DNA of 64,000 nt from Paenibacillus_D tarimensis_A (lineage in GTDB: Bacteria > Bacillota > Bacilli > Paenibacillales > Paenibacillaceae): the NCBI GenBank assembly GCA_041281825.1, contig CP166298.1, positions 5,394,001 through 5,458,000 on the forward strand, written 5' to 3'. Positions within the stretch are counted from its first letter, which is position 1, and the number at the start of each line of letters is the position of its first letter. This document shows positions 8,633 to 17,885 of this stretch, piece by piece. The translations under genes and the position numbers were made by a program. Below the pieces are notes generated by a model. That model was given only the letters and a program-made list of their open reading frames with translations, was not told the origin of the DNA and searched no databases.

Positions 8633-10720
8633 TTACGGAGCGAGTTCAGTGAAAGTCGCATCGGCATTAAATGCCGCTCCCGACCCGCTCTGCGCATACA
8701 AAAGATAATTGGAGTGGCACAAATATCTGGCCGAATCCGTCCACGTTTGGTAGGACGATTTTTGCGCATCCGCTAATCCCGCTACGCGTCGGAAGGTTGC
8801 CTCATTTGCGAAAGCTGTCGTGCTGTCGTTCGAATCCAGCCACACTTCTCCATTGGTTCGGACACGCAGGTAACGCCCGGGGAAGTTGACGGACTCGAAC
8901 GAAACTCCTCTCGCATCGGCCAATCCGGCAACCATCTTGAACTGTGAGTCTTGAACCGGAGAAACATTGGCATCGATCCGTGCACGATAGTTACTGTGCC
9001 GCACGTAACGGTCCGGGAAGTTATGCGATTGCAACCTGACGTTTACGGAAATCGGTTCGAGCCTCCACTGCTGATTACCGCCAAGTACATATCGCCATTG
9101 TTGAAGAAGGGCTCCATCTGCGGTGGAGATACCATCCACGTCAACCGGTTTGTTGCTATGCACAGGAGTGATCCGGTGATTACCGCCGCCCGTTGGGATA
9201 AAGGCAAATCTCTGGTTGTCCCCGCCATGATAGCTCCAAAGTTGAAATTTGGCACCATGATCATGAGACGCATTTGCTACATCCAAAGAACGTCCGCTCT
9301 GCACATTAATGATACTGTATTGACCGCCGCCAAGATGAGTCACTGTCCACTGCTGATTCGTTCCCCCATTAGATGTCCATTGCTGTACACTTGAACCATT
9401 GGATGTTCCGGCTGCATCCATCGCCTTGCCGGAATGGCTCACAATGAAGCGGTAAGTACCGTCGGGGATATTTCCGATAGGAAGCGTTGCGGTTCCGCCG
9501 CTGCCGGCCGGCCGGGTATAGAGAAGCGTTCCGTATCCGGGCTGGTCGAATGTCGAACCATGATTACTGTTTGCGTTCGGACCGCCTTCAGGCCTCATAA
9601 GCTGGGCGCGTGCGGCAATATTGGGCACCGACAGCCCCTTGCGATTGGCGTAATGGTTGTATATCATTTCCCATACCGGACGCATTTCGTTCCGCAGCTC
9701 GCTATCTATCACCGTATGGGTTTGAACGGAGCCGTTTGTGCCGGAGCCCCATTCATAGGTCGAAAACGGTACGTTGTCATCTCCGTTGTTATATTTGGCA
9801 ACGTATTCCGCTGCGCGCAGGAAGCGGTTATTTGCCCACCCGTACAAGTCGTCGCCTTGATTCCATGCCATTTCACTAATAGAAGCCATTAAGCCGATGC
9901 CCAGCTGTGTGTGCGCCTGATCGCGCCCGGACTCCTGCCACTGTGCAAGCCCATTCGGGTGCAGGAATGGAATGGCATTATAAATGGAACCGTTTCCAGC
10001 GCCGTGTTTAAAGTATTCGATTCCGATGTTATAGATATCCCGGCGGTCGCAAAATATGCCGATCGCAACTGTCGCAGCCATATTGGCCAGATCCCAGTTC
10101 GCCCAGTAATTCTGGATGTAGGCGTCGTTGTGATCGTCGCCGAATTCGTTACCGATAAGGAAACGCTCGACAAGTGGCTTATAAAATACATCGTGCAGCA
10201 TGTTTTGCATCTGGGTCAAATTGAAACCGGGGTAGTCCCGCATAATCTCTGCAGCGTTAGCCATTTGGTAACCGTACAGTCCGGAAGCCAGATAGCGGTC
10301 GGCATTGCCGGAGACCGTCGTAAGCGTGGACGACCAGGCGTTCAGAATGTTGCGTGCCGTGTCGCCGTTAGCCGTGTTGCCGGTAATCTTCCACAGCAAG
10401 GCATTCTGGTAAGCGCGGGCAATATCAATGTACAACAAAGAGACATTGTCGCCGGTGCCGCCGCGAATGATCGTATCCGTAGCACGCGGGGTCCAATTGG
10501 ATGATGAAAGGGAGCTGTTTACCAGTCGATTGTAACCGTCCAGATACGGTTGTGTACCCGCGTTAACCATCTGTCCCATCCGGTCGAAATCTGCCTGTGT
10601 GTGGAGTATGCCAGGATGTACAAAGGGGCCGGTTGTGGCTGCTTCACCTTCATTAACAAACCCGATCATGGTCGCCAAAAGGCTTACAATCATTGAAACC
10701 GCTATAATCTTCTTCTTCAT
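8633..10720 (-). CDS. Secreted alginate-lyase-family polysaccharide lyase with ricin-type and AbfB lectin domains
   Basis: 695 residues with AGGAGG before the ATG. Signal peptide (about 1-27), then an alginate_lyase-type alpha/alpha barrel (about 35-390) with HNDAYIQNYWANWD around the expected active-site region. A ricin-type beta-trefoil follows (about 415-550) with repeated QQW/QLW motifs (NQQWTV, NQRFAF, NQQWRL), then an AbfB/CBM42-like domain (about 555-690) with repeated HSNY and FPGRYLR motifs. It is secreted and cleaves an uronic-acid-containing polysaccharide by beta-elimination; the exact substrate is not readable. A cre site upstream predicts glucose repression. An N-terminal-domain fragment of a related gene lies at 6431-6511. 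Confidence 0.88.
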   Translation of the reverse strand: MKKKIIAVSMIVSLLATMIGFVNEGEAATTGPFVHPGILHTQADFDRMGQMVNAGTQPYLDGYNRLVNSSLSSSNWTPRATDTIIRGGTGDNVSLLYIDIARAYQNALLWKITGNTANGDTARNILNAWSSTLTTVSGNADRYLASGLYGYQMANAAEIMRDYPGFNLTQMQNMLHDVFYKPLVERFLIGNEFGDDHNDAYIQNYWANWDLANMAATVAIGIFCDRRDIYNIGIEYFKHGAGNGSIYNAIPFLHPNGLAQWQESGRDQAHTQLGIGLMASISEMAWNQGDDLYGWANNRFLRAAEYVAKYNNGDDNVPFSTYEWGSGTNGSVQTHTVIDSELRNEMRPVWEMIYNHYANRKGLSVPNIAARAQLMRPEGGPNANSNHGSTFDQPGYGTLLYTRPAGSGGTATLPIGNIPDGTYRFIVSHSGKAMDAAGTSNGSSVQQWTSNGGTNQQWTVTHLGGGQYSIINVQSGRSLDVANASHDHGAKFQLWSYHGGDNQRFAFIPTGGGNHRITPVHSNKPVDVDGISTADGALLQQWRYVLGGNQQWRLEPISVNVRLQSHNFPDRYVRHSNYRARIDANVSPVQDSQFKMVAGLADARGVSFESVNFPGRYLRVRTNGEVWLDSNDSTTAFANEATFRRVAGLADAQKSSYQTWTDSARYLCHSNYLLYAQSGSGAAFNADATFTELAP

Positions 10721-10794
10721 CTCAAATCCTCCTTTAATCTTGATATAACCTCATGCGGATTCCCTTAGAACAATGTGTTGTCTAGTTCACCTCC

Positions 10795-10808
10795 TGTAAA
10801 CGGTTACA
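10795..10808. promoter_or_regulatory. cre site (CcpA) upstream of lyase gene
   Basis: TGTAAACGGTTACA is a near-perfect palindrome fitting the full cre consensus. It lies 75 bp upstream of the lyase start. A 20-codon frame with a good ribosome site (GTG at about 10850) overlaps it and could be a leader peptide, though I cannot support that. Confidence 0.7.
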
Positions 10809-10883
10809 ATTGTTATTTCGATTCACGACCCTCGATTGCATCACCTCCCTCAAGCTAACTACCGGGGTCTTATGAAAATGAAA

Positions 10884-10921
10884 AGCCCCCAAATCGATAA
10901 ATCGGGATTTGATTGGGGGCT
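10884..10921 (-). terminator. Terminator-like hairpin in lyase leader region
   Basis: Stem AGCCCCCAA with its complement, followed on the minus strand by TTTTCATTTTC. It lies upstream of the lyase gene with no intact gene before it, so it may act as a leader attenuator or be the end of a lost gene. Confidence 0.5.
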
Positions 10922-11081
10922 CTCGACTATGTTTCTTCTTGATGCAGGATTCACGGTTTACAATAGCAAAACATGCAGGTTTCATCTATTGCAAATTTAT
11001 TCAAAATTATCAGATATCTTTAAATGTCGCGGTTAACACACGCTATTCAGAGTGCTAACCTCGTCTAAAACAAAAAGAAAA

Positions 11082-11116
11082 ACCGCCAAGTGTACGATAA
11101 CGCGTACTCTGGCGGT
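11082..11116 (-). terminator. Strong terminator after GH31 remnant
   Basis: Stem ACCGCCA...TGGCGGT followed on the minus strand by TTTTTCTTTTTGTTTT, 75 bp past the stop codon of the broken gene. It is still intact. Confidence 0.8.
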
Positions 11117-11192
11117 GAACGAGAAAATATAATCTAACTTGTTAATTATGTCAATTGTTTATGACCTTTATCAAATGATCAATGTCGGTGCA

Positions 11193-11583
11193 CTAAAAAC
11201 ATTTCGCCGCCTCCCCGTCAATAACCGTCCAATCCGCTGTATCAACGCCTTCATCGGCGGCTTTCATTTTCCCGGAAGAGGCATCCCATTCCGCCCAAAC
11301 CGTTATTGGCGAGCCATTGACTGGAATCGATACCCGGCCCGTGTAATGCTCTGGAGCAGTCCCGTAGAACCGCCACTCTAGCCGGCTCCAGTCGATATCC
11401 TCCGTACACTGTGCGAGCGGGGCATGCGGAATGCATGAGCCCTCCTTCACAAGCAGTATGATCGGAATATCGTCGGCTTTAATAAGGTGCCAGCGCCCGC
11501 CGTCATACCGCCGATCAAGATGATTTTCATGAATAGGGCCACAAATTTCCTCTTTTTTTAAACAACTCAATAATCTTGGGGTT
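11193..11583 (-). pseudogene. 3' remnant of a glycoside hydrolase, probably GH31
   Basis: About 130 codons stay open to a TAG at 11193. The peptide contains RYDGGRWHLI, then DDIPIILLVKEGSCIPHAP and DWSRLEWRFYG. This order (GG-W, then IP-x-VKEGS-IP) matches the C-terminal beta domain that follows the barrel of GH31 alpha-glucosidases and alpha-xylosidases. The apparent ATG at 11594 belongs to the inserted repeat, and the N-terminal catalytic part is absent, so the gene was cut by that element. The family call is from memory of the motif and is moderate. Confidence 0.5.
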
Positions 11584-12064
11584 TTAGTTTCCATGTGCCA
11601 GGCTTAAACCCACCGTCTTTAGGCGGTCAGCTTCCAGCACGTTGAAAGAGTAGAAGGTTAACATCAAAGAAACACTTGTCACTGTAATGTTGATTCGGCT
11701 AACGGTTGTACTTGCTGCTATTTGGTGAAGAGACGCCATTTTAAAGTTTTAACGGTTGCAGTTGCCGTTATTTGCTGAAATCCGCTCCCAAAACCGTGAA
11801 AATGGACAAATAGGCTCGCTGGCAACCGTTAGCCTTGGAATAATGGGACAAACCAGCAAATAACGTCGCTGATAACCGTTAGAAATAACCGGCATGCAAT
11901 CGGTATGTTCTGAGAAGACTACATTCTTTTAGAGTTGGCATTTGTGTTTTACATCAATGATTAGCCAGCGAGCATGCCGTGTTCAGTAGGAAGCTTTAGG
12001 TGGCTTTAACCACAGGTTGCTTTTCGGCAGGCTTTAGCCTGAACAGCGACTTTTAGTCGCAAAA
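11584..12064 (+). repeat. Left copy of ~475-bp inverted repeat (IS200/IS605-like mini-element)
   Basis: Matches 20474-20944 in inverted orientation over its whole length. It has subterminal hairpins of the kind seen at IS200/IS605 ends (CCGTCTTTAGGCGG at one end, GCGACTTTTAGTCGC at the other, AGGCTTTAGCCT between). It also holds four copies of a ~28-bp unit starting TAACGGTT, two in each orientation. There is no transposase inside. The IS605 assignment rests on the hairpin style only. Confidence 0.75.
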
Positions 12065-12285
12065 GTCACACAAATAGAGGAATTCCAGGGTCTTATTCCT
12101 GTCCTATCAACGTATGGAACGGCTACATGCCGGTATAACGGAACGAAATACCGCTATTTGCCATGGTACAGCGTTACTGGGATGAAGTAAAATTGTTTGT
12201 GTACCAACATCTGGTGTCTAGCCAGAACAAAAAAAAGTAGGGTATCCTCGGGATTGCGAAAGTCACCAAGAAAGGACCCTACTCA

Positions 12286-13491
12286 ATGACTACTTTACCC
12301 GAAAACCTGTTCAATGATCTACTGGAAAATACTGTAACTACGTTGGTGAAAGAAAAACTTGAATTGCTTCTGCGGGAAGAAATCAAGAATTTCATGCAGG
12401 TGGAACATGAAGGCCAACGTAACAGCCGTAACGGATACTACGAACGTACATTTGAGACCCGACATAGCAAGATCAATGATCTCAAAGTACCGCGCGACCG
12501 AAACGGAGAGTTTCAAACGCAGCTCTTTGAACCTTACCAACGCCGAGAAGGTTGGCTGGAGGAAGCGATCATCCACATGTACAAAGGTGGTATGAGCACG
12601 CGAGAGGTAGCCAAGTTTATTGAGTGTATGTTCGGTACTCAGTACTCTCCGACCACGATCAGCAACATCACTCAGACGGTGATGGAGGACATTGAACAAT
12701 GGCAAAACCGCCCTCTCGAGCGCCGGTATTCCGTCATCTATTTGGATGGTTTATATGTGAAACTGAAGCGTAATACAGTCAGCAGTGAAGCGGTCTACCT
12801 TGCCATGGGTATTGACGAAAAAGGCTATCGTCAAATTCTTGGCTTTTATGTGGGCGGACATGAGAGCTCGAACGGGTGGCGGGAAGTACTTCGTGATCTT
12901 TACCGCCGCGGCGCCACAGAGGTGCTCCTTGGGGTCTTCGACGGCCTCCCAGGGCTAGAAGAGGCGTTCCGTGAGGTTTACCCCAAGGCCGATGTGCAGC
13001 CTTGTATCGTGCACAAAGTACGTAACACCTTCCCAAAGATTCGCGTACAAGACAAGACCGAGTTTTTAGGTGATCTCAAAGAAGTCTATAGTGCACCTGA
13101 CGGTGATGTGGCCCGAGCTGTATTTGATGGCTTCAAAGACAAATGGCAGAAACGATACCCGAAGGAGGTCAAATCGTGGGAGGATCAGCTTCCGACATTA
13201 CTTACCTTCTATCAGTACCCGCCACTCATTTGGCCAGCCATTTACACATCGAACCCGATCGAGCGTATGAATAAAGAACTGCGTAAACGGCTCAAGCCCA
13301 TGAACAGTTTAACGAACATTGAGGCAGCTGAAAAGATCATCTACCTGCAGGCAATAGACTACAATGAAAAATGGTGCGGACGTGCAATACGCGGCTTTGT
13401 TGATCGAGACACAAAGGACGCACTGGAGAAAATGTACGCTAAGAAGTATCCCAATCCATCCGGTCTGAAGGAGATTAACGTCTCCTTGTAG
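12286..13491 (+). CDS. IS256 family (mutator-type) transposase
   Basis: 401 residues, the full family length. DDE catalytic region: YLDGLYVKLKR (first Asp, about 156), GVFDGLPGLEEAF (second Asp, about 222) and the Glu in TSNPIERMNKELRKR (about 328). N-terminal NGYYERTF and LKVPRDR motifs of the mutator family are present. The start is preceded by AAGAAAGGACC. No frameshift is seen. Confidence 0.95.
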   Translation: MTTLPENLFNDLLENTVTTLVKEKLELLLREEIKNFMQVEHEGQRNSRNGYYERTFETRHSKINDLKVPRDRNGEFQTQLFEPYQRREGWLEEAIIHMYKGGMSTREVAKFIECMFGTQYSPTTISNITQTVMEDIEQWQNRPLERRYSVIYLDGLYVKLKRNTVSSEAVYLAMGIDEKGYRQILGFYVGGHESSNGWREVLRDLYRRGATEVLLGVFDGLPGLEEAFREVYPKADVQPCIVHKVRNTFPKIRVQDKTEFLGDLKEVYSAPDGDVARAVFDGFKDKWQKRYPKEVKSWEDQLPTLLTFYQYPPLIWPAIYTSNPIERMNKELRKRLKPMNSLTNIEAAEKIIYLQAIDYNEKWCGRAIRGFVDRDTKDALEKMYAKKYPNPSGLKEINVSL

Positions 13492-13610
13492 ATACTGGCA
13501 TCAGTGGAGGAAATAAAAACCAGCTCTCGCGCTTCGCTTGAGCTACACCCATCCACCAAAAACAATCGTCAGAAGATTCAATCTTAGCCGTTTGTCCGTT
13601 ATCCTGGGCG

Positions 13611-13675
13611 GGTGGTTTGGTGGAGGACGGGTAACCCTGCGCTGTCGCTTGGGCTACGTCCTCCACCAAACCACC
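13611..13675. terminator. 19-bp perfect inverted repeat downstream of IS256 transposase
   Basis: Arms at 13611-13629 and 13657-13675 (GGTGGTTTGGTGGAGGACG and complement). A partial direct duplicate of the right arm lies at 13525-13560. It may terminate the transposase transcript or block transcription from outside. Confidence 0.5.
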
Positions 13676-13884
13676 AACAAACAATTTCATCCATCGTACC
13701 GATGGATACCCTACCCACTTACACAAACATCTTGACACTACCGTTACTGGATAGAATAGGGGAAAAATTTACCGTTATTCGCCTCATCGCTTATCTACCT
13801 GGCATAGTTTATGCCGTTAAATAAGGGATACCGCCCGCTTCAATAATGCCCGATTGCCGGCCAACCACGGCAACAACAGCAAAA

Positions 13885-13925
13885 AGGCCGCCCCACAGCC
13901 ATATCCATGGCTTCCGGGACAGCCC
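13885..13925 (-). terminator. Terminator after ABC permease operon
   Basis: Extended imperfect stem (GGCTGTCCC...GGGCGGCC) 11 bp after the permease stop, followed on the minus strand by TTTTTGCTG. Confidence 0.65.
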
Positions 13926-13935
13926 TCAACTCCAC

Positions 13936-14829
13936 CTAACCTTTGATCGATCCGATCATCACGCCTTTTTCAAAGTATTTCTGGATAAATGGGTACAGCA
14001 CCAGGACCGGCAGCGTAGAGACGATAATGACGCCGTACTTGATTTGGTCGGCATACCGCTGGGCGTACCCGCCTGCATCTCCGCCGACGCCTGCGCCGCT
14101 CGCAAATACCTGGTTCGATAACAGAATGTCCCTTAAAACAATCTGCAGCGGCTGCAGCTCATTGTTCCGAATATAGATTAACGCCGTAAAGAAATCGTTC
14201 CAATGCCCGACTAAATAATAAAGTCCGATGACGGAGAGCAGCGCCTTGGACAAAGGCAGCGCAACCAGCCCGAAAAACTTAAAGTGGGAACAGCCATCGA
14301 TGGCGGCCGCTTCATATAACTCCGATGGTAAGGCAGATTCAAAAAACGTCCGCGAAATAATCAGATAAAACACGTTGACGCAAAACGGAAAAATAAACAC
14401 CCACATCGTATTGGTCATATGCAATTCTTTAATCAAGAGGTACGTCGGAATCAAGCCGCCGTTAAAAAACATCGTGACGACGAACATGAACATAATGAAG
14501 CGTCTGGCCCGAAATTCTTTTCTGGACAACACATAGGCGGCCGGCAAAGTAAACAGCAAATTGACGAAGGTACCCAGCGAGGTGTAGAGCAGCGTATTTC
14601 GGTACCCGGTCCATATTCTGGCGTCCTTAAAGATTTCCTGATACCCGAACAAACTCGTTCCCTTAGGGAACAGCAGGACTTTGCCGGTGGCTACAAGCGT
14701 AGAGTCGCTAATCGACGCGATAATGATAAAATACAGCGGATAGGCAATGATGAGAAAGATGAGCGCGCATACCGCGAATAGAAAAACGCTGAACATCATT
14801 TCACTGCCGCTTCTTCGTGTCAGCACCAT
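13936..14829 (-). CDS. Carbohydrate ABC transporter permease, LplC type
   Basis: 297 residues with six predicted membrane helices. EAA loop EAAAIDGCSHFKFFGLVALP near residue 183 and the family C-terminus FIQKYFEKGVMIGSIKG. It forms a pair with the LplB-type permease that ends 27 bp upstream. Together with the lipoprotein at 15987 it makes an ATPase-less CUT1 importer for an unidentified oligosaccharide. It is last in its operon and is followed by a terminator. Confidence 0.93.
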   Translation of the reverse strand: MVLTRRSGSEMMFSVFLFAVCALIFLIIAYPLYFIIIASISDSTLVATGKVLLFPKGTSLFGYQEIFKDARIWTGYRNTLLYTSLGTFVNLLFTLPAAYVLSRKEFRARRFIMFMFVVTMFFNGGLIPTYLLIKELHMTNTMWVFIFPFCVNVFYLIISRTFFESALPSELYEAAAIDGCSHFKFFGLVALPLSKALLSVIGLYYLVGHWNDFFTALIYIRNNELQPLQIVLRDILLSNQVFASGAGVGGDAGGYAQRYADQIKYGVIIVSTLPVLVLYPFIQKYFEKGVMIGSIKG

Positions 14830-14856
14830 ATCGTCATACCCTCTTTCAACAGCCGT

Positions 14857-15834
14857 TTAGAACAAACTCATATTTGAAGTTCTCTTGGCAATCGCATTCA
14901 CGGCAAACAGGAACACAAAATTAATGACGGTATTAAACAAGCCGATGGCCGCGGCATAACTGAATTGATTCGATATAATCCCGATTTTGTACACATAGGT
15001 TGCAATAACCTCCGAAACGGGAAGATTTAACGAATTTTGCATGAGGAAGATTTTTTCAAAGCCGGTGGCGAGGATGCCCCCCATGCTCAGAATAAACAGG
15101 ATGATAATTGTCGGAACAATAGCCGGTATATCAACATACCTCACCGTTTGCCATCTGCTGGCACCGTCGATTTTGGCCGAGTCGTACAGCTGCGGATCGA
15201 CCGTCGAAAGCGCCGCCAAATAAATAATGCTGTTCCAGCCGCAGTGCTGCCAAATGTCGGAGAGCACATACACCGGGATGAAGGTGTTCGTCGAAGCCAA
15301 TAAGTTGATATGCCCCAGTCCCATGGACTTCATGAAGTAGCCTACAATGCCGGTCTCCGGCGACAACAGCACATTTAACATCCCTACCAGCACAATGATG
15401 GAGATAAAGTGAGGCAAATACACGGTCGTCTGCATGAGCTGCTTCATCTTTTTTCTTCGGATCTGATTTAGAATGAGCGCCAGCAGGATCGGCGCGGGAA
15501 AACCGAGTACAATCGTTGCCAGACTGATCAAAAATGTATTTCTCATTAAATCGACAAACAAATAGCTATCGATAAATTGTTTAAAGTAGTATAATCCGCG
15601 CCATTCCCCGCCGGTCAGCCCCTTGCTGAAATCGTAATCCCGGAACGCCAGCTGTATGCCGTACATCGGCAAGTAGTTGAAAATTAAAATAACGGCAATT
15701 GCCGGAAAGATCATGATCCACAGTTGATAATCGCGTCTGAACGTGTTAAATACCGTCGGTTTCTTCGCTGCCGGCCTGATGCCGGTTTCGCTTGAATTTC
15801 TGCCGATTTCGATCGATTGAGAGCTCATAGGCAT
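14857..15834 (-). CDS. ABC transporter permease, LplB type
   Basis: 325 residues: cytoplasmic N-terminus (1-35), six helices, loop FRDYDFSKGL near residue 84 and an EAA-like loop YDSAKIDGASRWQTVRYVDIP (trimmed: SAKIDGASRW) near 220. GGAGAG precedes the start; an ATG two codons downstream is also possible. A strong hairpin separates it from the upstream binding-protein gene, so permeases are probably made at lower levels than the lipoprotein. Confidence 0.93.
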   Translation of the reverse strand: MPMSSQSIEIGRNSSETGIRPAAKKPTVFNTFRRDYQLWIMIFPAIAVILIFNYLPMYGIQLAFRDYDFSKGLTGGEWRGLYYFKQFIDSYLFVDLMRNTFLISLATIVLGFPAPILLALILNQIRRKKMKQLMQTTVYLPHFISIIVLVGMLNVLLSPETGIVGYFMKSMGLGHINLLASTNTFIPVYVLSDIWQHCGWNSIIYLAALSTVDPQLYDSAKIDGASRWQTVRYVDIPAIVPTIIILFILSMGGILATGFEKIFLMQNSLNLPVSEVIATYVYKIGIISNQFSYAAAIGLFNTVINFVFLFAVNAIAKRTSNMSLF

Positions 15835-15923
15835 CCATCTCTCCTAAACATTTTGTCGAGCTTGGCTTCTGTTCCTGAGCAAGCCTCCTAAGCTGACTCA
15901 CTTCGGTAGCATGCCTTAATCGG

Positions 15924-15964
15924 GAAGATGCCGCAGAGGCACCCGGGCATAATGCGGCATCTTC
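15924..15964 (-). terminator. Intercistronic hairpin between binding protein and permeases
   Basis: 12-bp perfect stem (GAAGATGCCGCA and complement) in the 152-bp gap. No U-run follows. Such hairpins between binding-protein and permease genes usually protect the upstream message and lower downstream expression. Confidence 0.6.
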
Positions 15965-15986
15965 TCCCATCAAACTCAATTAACGG

Positions 15987-17615
15987 TTAATTTTGGCTCA
16001 TGTACTCATCGTAGTATTTTTGCATAATCTCGATATTTTTCTCCAATCCGGCTTTGACGCTTTCTTTCACATAGGAATCCCACTCAGCTTCGACGCCGCC
16101 CTTGGTCACCCATTTCGCAAAATTGGTATTGGCCAAATTCATCACGTTCGTATTGTTTAGGCTCATCGTGTTATTGTCCTGTGCGCTGTACTTGATAAAC
16201 ACGCCCGGGAATACATCTTTGTTCTCATCTACAGCCAGGGCGTTCTTCAGCGGTTCCGATTGTACGAGAACCTCCTGCATATCCGTACCGAGAGTCAGAT
16301 TGATATCATCGGAAATGTAGATCGGTCCGGCATCCGCCATCGTCGACGTCCATTTCCACGTTCCAGGATCCATCTTCGGATCGGCCGGCGGCAGCACGCT
16401 GTAAGTGCCGTCTCCGTTATCCTTGATGTTCGGACCGATTGAACCGAACAGCACCTGAATCCCCACTACAGGGTCGTATAATTTATTGATAAAGCGCATT
16501 GCCGCTTCTTTATTTTTCGTTTTCGCCGACATCACAATATGGTTGGTACCATAGTTCAATCCGTTGTAATCATAGCTCCAGGAAATTCGTCCGTTATAGT
16601 TCGCTGATACTTTGAGCGGGGACATCGACGTATATTGCGGCGCAACCTGCTCGCCGAACCGGTCCGATGCGACCCATCCCCAGGTAAAGCCGACCTTCGC
16701 CGTATCGCCTTCGCCGCGGGCGACCGACTGGAATTTCGTATAGTCATGCGTAAATACTTCCGGATTGATCAACCCTGCAGTATTAAGCTTGTGCAGAAAA
16801 GCGACCATTTCCTTATAACGCTCGTCGATCAGGAAGTTTTTCACCGTGCCGTCTTCGACGAAATAACCTTGACCGCTTCCGTCCGACAGCGTAATGCCCA
16901 TTCCTCCCAGCAGCAGGGCCGGATTGAAAAAGCCGCCGATGCCTCCCGGCCAATCCATCGGTATTTCATCGCTCGCATCGCCGTTGCCGTTCGCGTCTTT
17001 TTCCTTGAAGGCAACGAGCACATCGTATAATTCGTCCCATGTCGTCGGCATCTTAAGTCCGAGATTATCCAGCCATTGCTGGTTTATAAATTGTCTGGAA
17101 GCGGAAGCCGGCCAGTATCTCTGATATTTTGGAAGGCCGTAAATTTTACCGTCAGGCTGCGTCGCAATGACTTTGGTTGCGGGCTTGGCATCGAACATCG
17201 CCTGTACGTTCGGCGCTTGCTGCGGAATCAATTCGGACAAATCCGCAAAGAGCCCGTTGAATTGAGCGAAATCGGCGTCTGTGATGACGTTGCCTCCGAC
17301 GAACAGATCCGGGATGTCGCCGCTGGCCAGCATCGTTCCCTTCTTCTGGCCCCAGTCCGCCGTAATCTCCTGCCATTCGATTTCCACGCCTGCTTCTTCC
17401 TCGACCTTTTGCAGCCATTCCATGTCAGCGAGCGGCTTGGTAAGCGGATGTTTGACCATAATTGCCGTTAACTTGACTTTCTTGGCGCTGCCTTCTCCAT
17501 TCCCTGAGGAAGAACCGCCGTTGTTGCCATTATTGGAGCCTGAACCGCTGCAGCCCGACAAGATAACCGCCAATACCGTGATTACCGATATAAAAACCGC
17601 GAGTTTTTTACGCAT
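15987..17615 (-). CDS. ABC transporter sugar-binding lipoprotein
   Basis: 542 residues. Lipoprotein signal with lipobox LSGC (Cys22), then a Gly/Ser/Asn-rich linker and a two-lobed solute-binding fold of the LplA/YtcQ size class. The segment DANGNGDASDEIPMDW near residue 207 is a typical calcium-like loop of this family. It captures sugar at the cell surface and delivers it to the two downstream permeases. It is preceded by a cre-like site, and the membrane-bound AraC regulator gene lies just upstream in the same direction. Confidence 0.92.
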   Translation of the reverse strand: MRKKLAVFISVITVLAVILSGCSGSGSNNGNNGGSSSGNGEGSAKKVKLTAIMVKHPLTKPLADMEWLQKVEEEAGVEIEWQEITADWGQKKGTMLASGDIPDLFVGGNVITDADFAQFNGLFADLSELIPQQAPNVQAMFDAKPATKVIATQPDGKIYGLPKYQRYWPASASRQFINQQWLDNLGLKMPTTWDELYDVLVAFKEKDANGNGDASDEIPMDWPGGIGGFFNPALLLGGMGITLSDGSGQGYFVEDGTVKNFLIDERYKEMVAFLHKLNTAGLINPEVFTHDYTKFQSVARGEGDTAKVGFTWGWVASDRFGEQVAPQYTSMSPLKVSANYNGRISWSYDYNGLNYGTNHIVMSAKTKNKEAAMRFINKLYDPVVGIQVLFGSIGPNIKDNGDGTYSVLPPADPKMDPGTWKWTSTMADAGPIYISDDINLTLGTDMQEVLVQSEPLKNALAVDENKDVFPGVFIKYSAQDNNTMSLNNTNVMNLANTNFAKWVTKGGVEAEWDSYVKESVKAGLEKNIEIMQKYYDEYMSQN

Positions 17616-17792
17616 TGCATTACCCCCATTTAATTTAGGATGTTTGCAAAACCTATCCGGCTATTTGCCCTGCCTTCACCCAATTCAATCGCGAACCTCC
17701 TTTCGGCTGCCGGGCGATTTTGCCGTGCATCTATACTCTAATCGGTCATGCGTAAAATCGTAAACGGCCACTTTTTGACAGATCTTCATTTT

Positions 17793-17807
17793 TTGAAAGC
17801 GCTTAAT
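17793..17807. promoter_or_regulatory. Probable cre site upstream of binding-protein gene
   Basis: TTGAAAGCGCTTAAT fits the cre consensus except at one 3' position. It lies about 180 bp before the lipoprotein start. Confidence 0.45.
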
Positions 17808-17885
17808 TTACGGCCGTGTAAGCGATTTCAATAGAGCTCTGTCATGCCTATTCAATAAATGCATATCTTCAAAAAATGCTTGTTC

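Larger units (their letters stand above)
12181..13741 (+). mobile_element. IS256-family insertion sequence with 9-bp target duplication
   Basis: 1561 bp. The 23-base imperfect terminal repeats both end in TTTGTGTA towards the inside. The 9-base sequence CGTTACTGG stands immediately outside both ends (12172-12180 and 13742-13750), the length expected for IS256. It encodes one full-length transposase and therefore may still be active. It sits between the left ~475-bp repeat and the ABC importer operon. Confidence 0.88.

Noticed and set aside
10782..10985. 67-codon minus frame upstream of the lyase
   Set aside because: Runs through the terminator-like hairpin and cre site; no family. A 20-codon part with a ribosome site might be a leader peptide but is unsupported.
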